From NCBI GenBank assembly GCA_023055505.1, contig JALIRH010000031.1:3302823-3366822 (forward strand): a DNA stretch of 64,000 bases. Reading direction: 5' to 3'. Shown one piece after another: positions 47,833-57,765 of the stretch (position 1 is its first letter; every line of letters starts with the position of its first letter). The notes beneath the pieces were generated by a model, which saw nothing but the letters and a program-made list of their open reading frames with translations, searched no databases and had not been told where the DNA came from. The translations under genes were made by a program, and so were the position numbers. This DNA comes from Callipepla californica brunnescens. Lineage: Eukaryota; Chordata; Aves; Galliformes; Odontophoridae.

Positions 47833-49485
47833 TCCAGGAATTCTGTCACGGGAATGCCATATGCACCTAGTATTTCTATTTGCTGAGGTTTCAAGAATCT
47901 ATTTGAAAATTAGTGAGAGTGCGGTGGTGCTCCTGATCTGTGCACTGCTGTTGCTTTACTTAGTTGTAAGTAACAAGTCAATTTGCTTAGAGATTTCTGT
48001 TAACATTGGTCAGCCTGAATCAGTGTCAGTCACAAATTAAGGTGATGGACTTCTGCTGGTATAAAAACTACTTTATAAATAGGATCTTAGCTGCTGATAT
48101 TGGATTAAGCAGTTGCCAGGTAGTCAATCTTCTGATGGGCATCAATTGGCAGTGGTTCAGTTCCCTAGTGAAGATGGGGGACGAACTAAATTCCCTACTG
48201 TAAACTTCAAGCATAACAGTGTGCAGTTGAATTACAACCAGCAAAGGTATGCTCAGGTGTTTTGGGACACAGGGAAAAACTGTTCGTATTTTTCTTTTCC
48301 TTCTTTCTTTCCTATTAGGTCAAAGCTAACTAGAATTTTCTCCTAAAGAAAGATTGTATACAAGGGTGGTATGCCCACCTCAGGTATGACCCTGGGATTT
48401 TTTTTAATAATTACAAGAGCTTATAATAAGTTCTTGTCTCTCTTAGTTAAGCAGATGACATAATGGGGAGTTTGTTCTGAATCCAGATAAAGAAAAATGT
48501 GATATTTGACTTCACTGGAAGCAAGAATTGGCCCTGTGTGCAGAACCTGATTTGTAAAATGAGAAAATACTAAAGCAGAGCATTGGTATATTTTCAAATT
48601 AAGATCACAGTGAAAATGAATACTGTGCACTCTGGTTGTTTAACTAACTAGAAAGATATGAGAAATTCTATCTCCCATGACTAACACAGGCTGCCTTTTG
48701 ATCTCAGTACAATAACAAGGAAGACAGAGCAGCTGAATATCTTAACAATGTTGATTTTGTATACTCAATAAAAGGTTCCCAGAATAGCAAATATTTAGAA
48801 TGAGTATATGTTCTCATGTAGTCATTTTTCTCTGGCCACATTATCTCTGTTTAGGAGGAATCTGTTTCTCTGTTCTTGCACCATCTCAAAATTAACCACT
48901 TATGTGGCATTTCTTTTTTGTAATGGAAAGAACTATCTCTCATGTTGCTTCCTTCATAGAATGCAGAATGTAGCAGTGACATTTTCTGCCTGTTGGCCTA
49001 CTCCTAAGAGAATTTTAAGTTCACTAGAATTGAGGTGATTCTTTCCTATGTCTATTTCACATATTATTTATTTCTGTTATTTCTTCCAGATATTTTATTG
49101 GCCGATGTCATTCCACAACAGTGGGTGATTTCCAGGAACCTGGCTGTAGCATAAAAGTGCAATAAAAGAGCAAAAGGGTGGTCACTTGCATGGTGCTTAT
49201 GCAGGAGGGACTTGTCCCACAGAGAAAGCCACCTTCTTGGTGTTTCTGCTGCCTCTCTGGCTTAGCAGTGTGGCTGGATCTGCCCTGCCACATGCTCAGG
49301 CAAAATTCCTGATGAAATGTAGCTTATGTGTAGGAGAAACAGGGAAGGAGCAGAAGTGGCAGTGTAGGAAAGTGAGTAGGCATCTGATCTGTGAGACAAT
49401 TGACCCCCTGTAGGGATACATTCACTCACATAATAACTACATTCCTCCTTCACCCTATCTCTTTTTTCTGCATACAAGTGGGATG
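47833..49485. other. unique non-coding sequence
   Basis: No gene is recognisable. The part at 49186-49413 is less AT-rich and has open frames on both strands, but its translation, which includes a few cysteines, matches no domain I can name. Confidence 0.45.
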
Positions 49486-50140
49486 TCAGCAGATGTTTCC
49501 CCTGCTAATATAATGAGAATCAAAAGGAAGCAGCAGGGTCAGCAGGGAGAAGTGAGAGTGGCTGAAATACAAAACAAGAATTAGGAGAGGAAAGGGATAA
49601 AATAATGGTACAGTGGAATCTCTGTCCAGTGTGCTGTTTCTGAATGGGAGTAAAGACACTGGAGCAGACAAGTTCATAAGTGTTGGACATGGTACTGGCT
49701 GGACAATGTCATGACATCTCTTTATCTGTTTACCAAATTTAAACCTGGTGTTATTGGAAATCAAGGACAACAAGAGAACTCGAAGCAAAGATCGAAGGAA
49801 GCAGAAAATTAAACAAGCCAGAGTTTTCTTACAGGAAAGACGAAAGTGTAAGGCAAATGGCCAAAGTACTTATAGACACAAAACATGATAAGTGAGGAAT
49901 TACAAAGAAGGAAGGGAGGAGACTGGGCAGGAGGGGATATTATTTTGACTATGATGAGGAGTAGATAAGATAACTTAGAGAGAAGAGGAAAAGGTGGGTA
50001 GAGGAGAGAGAAAGCAATCAACAGAGAAATTAACAAATGTCTAGACAGTTCTGAAGGAAAAATTATGGTGAAGACAATGAATAAAAGGAGGAGTACGGAA
50101 ATGGAAGTAAAGAGGTACAGGAACAGAAAAAGATTTAGAC
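49486..50140 (+). other. purine-rich block
   Basis: Over roughly 600 bp the plus strand is strongly enriched in A and G, with runs such as GGAAGGGAGGAGACTGGGCA at 49911 and GAGAGAAGAGGAAAAGGTGG at 49978. The matching minus-strand open frames (49486-49788, 49809-50036) are a by-product of this bias. No gene is recognised. Confidence 0.6.
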
Positions 50141-51534
50141 TTTTAGGACAGATTTGTTTCTATTCTATTGACAGACATCATTGACAAGCTTTAGGAAGGA
50201 GGTCAGGTCAGAGAGCTAACTTCTGATTACTTCAGTCAATACCACTGACTGTTTCTCTGCTGCAGAGGCTGTACTTGTATTGTTTGCTATTTTAATTTAA
50301 TATCTTAATGATGTTACTCCTTTCATTTTACTCTGGTTTTCAACATTGGTCTTTCTTCCCTTTACAGTTTTATCAAGATTCCAAAGTAACACTGTGAGAC
50401 AATATCATAGCATGGAATTTCTTTTAAATTAAAAACACATTAAAATTCGCTACCTGTAGTATTACAGGTAATTATTGGAACAGTGTCAGGGGGGTAAATT
50501 CCAAATGTAATCTGTATAAACATCTTTAATGGAGTTACAAATTGACACTGGAGTTTTTACCTCACAGGCTTACATCGTGAGTCTCATAACTGAATAAAAA
50601 TCTTTGGAGAAGTGAAATGAGTCGAACCCATCTCTCTGGGAAGCTCAGAATATAGAAGGTGAACACACGTCACAGCTGTTATTCAAAAACAAGGCATTAT
50701 TTTTACATCCATCTCTAGATTTTTAGGACATATGATTTTGAACAGTTGGGTTGACAATGCAGAGCAGTACCAGATTAAAAATAGCTTATTGTTCTGTAGA
50801 CAGCCTGTGGCAAAGGGCAGATTTAATGTGAACATAGTTGAACTCATCCAGCTGTGTCTAGACTAATACCGGTCACCTACCAGGGACAAGCTGGAGCAGA
50901 TTGCATCTCCTGCCTAGTTTATGCATCCAGACTTTCTGTCTTTTGGGCATAGGGGTGAGGGAATAACAAAAATCCCACACAGATTTCAGAATTTGGGTTG
51001 GAGATGGAAATTCCCTGGGCTGTACATTTGGATTGCACTTGGAGTTCAGAAACCCTGTGAGGTTTCCCCCTGCCTTCCTTTGGCCATGGAGGTCTGGAGG
51101 TCTGTGTTTTCTGCCATCTCCTAAGCATTCTCCTAACCTAAAGTGTTATAGGCCACCTTATATTTCAGAGGAGACTCTACTACTTCTTTTACAAATGGAG
51201 ATTTTTCACAGAAAAGTGTGCCTTAGGTCACTGAGGCTTTCTGTTCTGCACTTATTGTAGAGTAGAGAGGAGAGGCATCCATGCTGGAGGGTATTGTCCC
51301 TTCACCTCTCCATTTTCGCACTGAAAGAGGACTGCTGAGAAATACTGCCAGGAAAAAACTGTGCTTCTCAGTCACCCAATTACTTACAGAAGCACCTCTG
51401 AGTTTCTTCAGTCCAGTGGACAGCAATGAAAAGATGCAGACCCAGCGCCCAGACTCTAAATAATTCAAACATCTTTTAATCCCCTGAGTTTACAAGAAAT
51501 ACTTGTTTCATTCCACTTCACTCTGCTACTTCTT
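50141..51534. other. unique non-coding sequence before the gap
   Basis: No gene or mobile element is recognisable. Short open frames cross on both strands at 50919-51468 without any domain. Confidence 0.5.
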
Positions 51535-51634
51535 NNNNNNNNNNNNNNNNNNNNNNNNNNNNNNNNNNNNNNNNNNNNNNNNNNNNNNNNNNNNNNNNNN
51601 NNNNNNNNNNNNNNNNNNNNNNNNNNNNNNNNNN
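51535..51634. other. assembly gap, 100 N
   Basis: Exactly one hundred N are present. The round number is a common placeholder for a gap of unknown size. Both flanks are pyrimidine-rich on the plus strand. Confidence 0.99.
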
Positions 51635-54336
51635 CCCCTCACCTCTGTCTATATTTATCTTTAAAATATGGGGAATAAAGCATATAGAAATGGTTGGAGG
51701 AGAAAACATGAGAAATATTCTTCTCTATCACCTGTGAAAATTAAATCTAAGTGTGTATTTACTGGTATGTGATTCAATAGTAAACTGGCTCTTTTGGTGG
51801 TGGCTGAAGTGGGTGTGTAAAGAAAGTTGTGTGTAGTAAAAAGCCAGAAGCAGCCATAAGTCTAATGTGAACCAGAGAGAGGGTCAAGACAGTACAATTG
51901 GCTCACTGCATAGAACATGTCCTCTGTATTTGCTGAAGTCTCTTACTCAGGAGATAAAATCATCCCCATTGATCCTCACTCAAAACAGGTGTCAGGAAAA
52001 GTGGCTTCAGCAGATCTCCTCTGGAGCTTGTCACCCTTTATTTTTTTTCTGGGTCTTTCCCCCTTCCATTATCTCAGAAAGAAGGATAACAATCCTTCTG
52101 AGCCTTCAATGGATGCAGAGCCTATGAATTCATTTCTATTTGTAAAGTGCAGGGGAATCCTTAATTGGAAGGCTCAAAACATTTCCTCAACTAGAAAAAC
52201 AAAACAAAAACAAAACAAAACAAACATCTTGAATAAATAATTTTGTCCTGGACATTTTATTCATACTAAGTATAATACGGTCTTAATGGCCTTGGATATA
52301 CAGCAAGCTCTAATCTGCTGCCAGATGGCTGCTAGAACCCAGAGAAACGAATCACTTTTTCATTAACTGGTTGTTTAAGTAATGAACATTTCCAATGAGA
52401 GTAGAAACTCGTCATAATAAGTATACAGTACCAAACACCTACTGTTTTGCTTCATGTAGTGATGTTATTATTGTTAGTGTTCATAGTTTTAAAAAGTCAG
52501 CCACTTGCAGTTAATTTATTAGATGTTCTGTACTCAAAAACACATCCTTGAAATAAAAGCAAAGGAAAATTTTTGGAAAACTAACAGAATGCACAGCAAG
52601 ATCTGAGAGAGGTGAAAGAATTAGGGAAACTGAAATATCAGGTAGATCTTGTTTATAGTCTGAGTTATTCCAGAGGGACAGTTTTACTCCAAATTTACCT
52701 GTAATTAGTAGGAATGACTGAGTAATCTTTGCTTTTTCTACAGCTCTCTTGAGTTTCTGAGGGACTTTGAGGTCCTTCTGTTGTTCATTATCTGCCTGAC
52801 TCATCTTTGATTAGGAAAATCATGAAGAAAATATAAAGCATATTTCTGCTTCTTTGCATTTTAGGGAGAAAATATTGTGTAAACAATGTCAGAAATACAG
52901 CAGTAGTAGCTTTCTCTTACAGACAGTGCTGACTTCTTATTATTCAGAGCAAGTCTTTTAAGTGACAACTGCCATCAATACTTATCAGAAATATGTGACC
53001 CCTACACTATTTATAGAGCAAAAAGTCCAAATATTGAATGAAATAATCTTAAAACCTGCAACAAATTTGCTTATGTTTACTTGCACAAACACTTTGCCTT
53101 CACTGAAAGGCTTCTGATTGTCCTGGTGATACACTGATGTACTGAAGCTCCTAAAATACATTAAGCTGTTTAATTTTATAACTACTCCTATTGGAAAACA
53201 TGTCGTCACATATGACGTCTTTGGAGGGTGTCATTAAGACAGGCCAGTAGATGCCTTTCTGTAAGTATATACGTACTGCAGGTTAATCATAGTGACAGTG
53301 AATAGGTCCAAATTATGTCATTTTTTAGCTTCCTTGAGTTAAGAATTCAAACCCCTTGAACAGACTCAGGTTATAAACACTATTCTTGTAACTTTATATC
53401 TTGCAATACTTCTTTAATGCTCTGTTATTAAAATATTATGAAAAATGAAAGAGCTTTGATTAAATATGCCTGCATGGATAAATTTACATTAATGTGAGAT
53501 GATTAATTATAAGTTAATACCCCACTCTGAAGAAGCATTTCAGGTGGCATAATGAACAAGGTGCAATGATTATCCCACAACAGTCCTCTGCTGAGGCAAT
53601 CAAAAGCCAGACATAATATGTTATTACACATTTTGGAGTTGTACTGATAATAATCACTATTCTGAACTCCCAGTCAGCTGTGCTTCCCTTGCACCACAAG
53701 ATGTCACTACGCAATCCAAGATGATCATTTATTTTTGAATTTATTTTTATTCTTTATTATTACTATTATTATTTAAGATAAACTGAGCAACTTGTTTGTT
53801 CCTTTACATGTGTTCTTGGAAAGAAAATAAAGCTCAGAAGATAACCTGTAGCAAACAGTCATCTTGACAATAAATAAAATAATGGGGATGGCCCTGTGAG
53901 AAGCTTGGAAAAAAAACCTCCAGCTCTATTTCTTTTAAACAATAGCATATGGATTCTGCTAGCAGTTCTTGTGAAACTGCTTATGATCAGTAGGAAATGT
54001 GCAGGCATTTTTATGGGAGTCATTCCTAAGCACTGTCTTTAAGGGGGTTATTCCACTGTTTGCTCTTCTGCTAATCTCCCCAACAGGAGGTGCTGGGGGA
54101 CAGGCTCTGTCTTCTACAGGCATAAACAGACATCCAACTGCATGGAAGTAAATTGTGTAAAAATATGAAGTTGTCAAAGAATGGCATCGTTCCTAAGAAA
54201 TAACAATGTTTTCCTGTACTCCATGCTAAAAGTAGGCAGTCATATATGTATGCAAGCCCCAGAAATAAGCAGGTAATCAATGGCAGAAGAGATCTCATTT
54301 ACTGCATTCTGGTTTTAGTGGAAAGTATGTATTTAA
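51635..54336. other. unique AT-rich non-coding sequence
   Basis: No gene is recognisable. It holds an AAAAC-type microsatellite, listed separately, and an ATT-rich run near 53735-53775. Open frames up to 107 codons (51917-52240) show no domain. Confidence 0.5.
52195..52224. repeat. (AAAAC)n microsatellite
   Basis: About six AAAAC-like units, some with an extra A, are read directly. Confidence 0.9.
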
Positions 54337-54560
54337 TTCCGTTCCCTCCCCTCCTCCCTCCCTCCCTCCTTCCCTTCCTCTCTTCCTCCCTTCCTCCCTT
54401 CCACTCTTCCTCCCTTCCTCCCTTCCTCCCTAACTTCCTAATTTCCTAACTTTCTTTCTTCCTAACTTCCTTCCTAAATTCCTTCCTTCCTAACTTCCTT
54501 CCTAACTTCCTAACTTCCTTCCTATTTTCCAAACTTCCAAACTTCCTCTTTTTTTTTTTT
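54337..54560 (+). repeat. long pyrimidine tract, TTCC/CTAACTTC repeats
   Basis: For about 220 bp the plus strand is nearly free of G. The first 95 bp are CTCC and TTCC units; from about 54430 these change to units of the form CTTCCTAACTTCC with single A, and the tract ends in a run of T. This is a degenerate microsatellite that has grown variant units. It can form triplex DNA and is prone to length error. Confidence 0.93.
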
Positions 54561-56046
54561 AATTATTTCTTTTTCCTGGGACATTAGATAAAAATGTGCT
54601 GTCTTTATGGCTGCTACCTAAATAAATGAAGTACTGTGACTTTAAGATAAGTTCAACATCATAGTCAGGAAATGTTCTGTGGAAAAACTGTGGAAATGAA
54701 CACTTCCTTAGCTTTCAGGTGACTTGAGAAAGTTGCACCTAAAGTGCATTTTAGGAGATTCTGCAGTCAAATATGATTCTGTCTAATGACCTGAGACTGT
54801 CTGAAGTGCAGAGCATGGAAATTTAACCCAGCCAAAAATATTGATCTATTTACAAGTTAAATATAAATGATAGTATTTTGAAAACCAGGAACCCTGTATT
54901 GTAATACATATCTTTTGCTGAATTCTAACATCTAGTGGAAAAAGGATTCAATATGACACTGTCTGAAACTGCCTGTCAGCAATACCTGCTACAGCTAAGG
55001 AAACACAAGTCCTGATGCTCCTATCCTACTGATTAGGTCAAGGAAGAGGTAAAGTGCAGGTGCTTCCATTTAAGGTTATGTTGTTAAGCATATACCTAAG
55101 CTTTTTATGACTGTGGTGGTCAGATATTCTTCATAGCAGGCAGACAGCAAGGTCTATAACCCCACCCCATGTTGCTGGACAAGACTGTGTATGGAGGGTG
55201 ACCTGGAGAGGTTGTGGCTCCATGGAGGTTAGTCCCTGACTGAGGAGTATGACTCTGTGTGTGTGGCTGTAGGCAGAACCGTGCTATGTCAGAGGTATTA
55301 AAGTAGCAATCCAGATAGTGGCCTTCATTCTGTTGGTGTGAGAGAAAGGAAGACAAACTTTTCTTCCCAGGATCTGAGTTGCTTCTGAGGTCCTTGAGAA
55401 AAGGATTATTATGTACTCTGCACATAGCTACGTTTTCAATTTATTATCTGGCATGGAAATGGAAGTAAACAGCAGAAATACAGTCCATGTTGGTTTTACT
55501 GACCCTCTGAGAACCACTGGGAAGGATGGCAATGATACACTCTGTCTTAACATGCTACTGTTACTTACCTACCAGTGACTGGAGGACCTGACAGTAGCGG
55601 TGGTCGTACAAGCTTTGTTAACTGGTAAGCACTGCCCACTTTATTTCTCCTTACAGCCAGACAGTAATGTCTGGGTGTCAGCATTGAATGTTCTGTCCTT
55701 GTTGAAAGTCTGATGGGCAAGAGCAGACACAAGGAGGATGAAGGGAGTCAAGGGTCAAGAACAAAACTGGAGAAACACATTGTGTAATCTCTCTAGTTAT
55801 GCCTGGAACTTGAATGAAATTTGGAGAAACTAAGTTCTTTGTCTTGACATCGGCCAGAGTAACTTCTTCATAATCTCATCTATTACTACTGAATGAATGT
55901 TGTAAGGAACAGAGACTGGGAGATACCTGTGGTGATGCCTGTTCACAGTGAGGACAGGAGGAGTGCTGCAACCTCATTTATAGGGGAATGATTTACTTGT
56001 GGCTTGCCCAATGGCAATGCATAAATCTATGTCTCCAGGGTATATA
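54561..56046. other. unique non-coding sequence
   Basis: No gene or mobile element is recognisable. The 101-codon minus-strand frame at 55120-55425 has no known domain. Confidence 0.5.
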
Positions 56047-56601
56047 TGTCGGCTGTTCTGAAAATAACGCTGCCTATTTATTTCCTCGGAAATTATAACA
56101 GATAGAAAGAGCGCAATAACACTAGCTGATAGAATGAATTCTCAGCTACAAAACACTCTTTTTCAGCATAGTGACCACCAGCAGCTATGCATTTTCACCA
56201 GCAGTGAAAAAGAGCCTGCATGCTGCACTCGTAACTATCTGCACTAATGGAGGTGAACTGCTATCACTGTTGCCACTGCTGAGATGAGCCACCCACTGCC
56301 TCACTGTGCTCAGATTCACCACTTGGTCTCCGAAATGTTGTGTAAGCACTAATGAATATCAGTGGGTGCTTTTTTTTTCTTTATGCATGAATTCAGTGAC
56401 ACACCTTTGCTTCATACACACTTCCATGTCAGATGTCATTTTGTCAGACTGTCCCTCTCCTGCCATCTATTGCATGGCAACAAAATGTAATGGAATATTG
56501 CTGGGAAGGCTCAACCTCTACTGTCATTCCACAGTCATCTGTCTCTGACATCATGTGCCTATGTAGTAAAATAGGAGGTATTACTTTTGGAGCAGCTCTC
56601 G
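56047..56601 (-). mobile_element. Galluhop-type mariner, internally deleted non-autonomous copy
   Basis: The inverted ends are well kept: the left reads GGCTGTTCTGAAAATAACGC and the right in reverse complement AGCTGCTCCAAAAGTAATAC. A TA dinucleotide flanks each side (56045-56046 and 56602-56603), as expected of mariner. At 555 bp it is half the length of the copy at 721-1834, with which it aligns at both ends: the left part matches the C-terminal side of the transposase and the right part the N-terminal side. The join is at about 56250-56275, so some 560 bp with the catalytic core are absent. MEVCMKQRCVTEF begins at 56427 on the minus strand, and LSTVRQWV then GSSPPLVQI-like residues follow. 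Such derivatives can only move with transposase supplied elsewhere. Confidence 0.88.
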
Positions 56602-56603
56602 TA

Positions 56604-57060
56604 CATCAAAGGGCCAACACAGAAAGACTTCATGAAGACAGCAAGTGCATATGGCTTTGGTGGCCCATGAGGATCTCTGAGGCTTTGAAAGCAGGAGACA
56701 CTGGTGTCACTACACATAATCACAGCAAGTCTTGGTCTTCCTTATCAGATTTTATTTACTTTTTGTGACAGAAGCTGTTCTTAGGAGGTGCTAAACTGTG
56801 GCTTCACAGACTACGATGAATCTGCTGCACAGAAGTTTCTATTCCATTTGAAAGAGGGAAATGGAGAAATAATACAAATGGTTCAATAAAAACAGCATTG
56901 AAAATGGACCACCAAAGTAGAAACTGGCATGTTGTTATTCTGGATGTAAAAGCTTTGAATCTACGAGGTAGTTATCTACTACTGATTTTATTTTCATCAA
57001 GACAGTGGCATGTCTGCTAGTAAGTAATTGCAGTGCATGCACAGATCAGCCACTGTAAAC
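56604..57060. other. unique non-coding spacer
   Basis: I see no gene or repeat between the deleted mariner copy and the CR1 fragment. Confidence 0.5.
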
Positions 57061-57765
57061 ACAGAATCCTAGAATCGTGGAATTGCAGGGATTGGAAGGG
57101 ACTACTGGGGATCATTTAGTCCAACTCTCACCTGAAGTAGGTTCCCTACAGTAGCATGCGCAGGAAGGTGTCCAGACAGATCTTGAATATCTCTGGAGAG
57201 GGAGATTCCATGACCTCTCTGGTCAGCCTGTTACTTTGCTTTGTTACTTTCATAGTAAGGAAGTTCTGCAGTTTTGTATGAGACGTCCTGTGTTCCAGTT
57301 TTCACCTGTTACCTCCTGTCTTCCTGTTGCTTGCCAATGAACACTCCCAGGTTTCTCATCCTTTCCTCATAAGGGAGATAACCCAGGCTCTTGATCATCA
57401 TTGTGAACCTCCATTGGACTCTAGAAGATCCTTTTTGAACTGAGGATCCCAGATCTGGATACAGTACTCTTGATGTGGCCTCACCAGGGCAGAGTAGAAG
57501 GGGAGTGATCACCTCCCTTGGCTTGCTGGCCCCATTCTCTTCAATGCCTCCCAGGATCCCATTGGCCTTCTTGGCCACAAGGTCACACTGCTAGCTGATG
57601 GCCAGCTTTTTGTAAATTAGGACATCCAGGTCCTTCTCTGCAAATCCCCTTTACAGCAGATCATTTCAAACCTATATTGCTGCATATGGTAATTCCTCTC
57701 CAATTGTAGGACCTGTTGAAGCTCTCTGTGCAACTCACCAGTCTGTGCAGGTCACTCACCAGTCT
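57061..57765 (-). mobile_element. CR1 LINE fragment, minus strand, about 700 bp
   Basis: This is the longest CR1 piece in the window. Its 3' end is at 57061 (ACAGAATCCTAGAATCGTGG, degenerate octamers), followed by GGGATCATTTAGTCCAACTC, TCTCTGGAGAGGGAGATTCC and CAGCCTGTTACTTTGC. It then enters the C-terminal part of ORF2 (57309-57578) and continues through GCTGATGGCCAGCTTTTTGT and ACATCCAGGTCCTTCTCTGC to about 57765, where similarity fades. Order and orientation are those of an uninterrupted, 5'-truncated CR1 copy. Moderate divergence implies an older insertion. Confidence 0.92.
57309..57578 (-). pseudogene. CR1 ORF2 (reverse transcriptase) C-terminal remnant
   Basis: Family-conserved residues are readable on the minus strand: [25 protein letters not shown] and GYLPYEERMRNLGVF. 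These belong to the region after the reverse transcriptase catalytic domain. The middle (from about residue 30 to 65) departs from the family pattern, which indicates compensating small frameshifts, since upstream 'VRPHLEYC'-type residues are replaced. It lacks the endonuclease and catalytic parts and has no genuine start. It is inactive. Confidence 0.85.

Noticed and set aside
49186..49413. Cysteine-containing short frame resembling a zinc-binding segment
   Set aside because: The cysteine spacing fits no named zinc-finger pattern, and the frame is interrupted shortly after.
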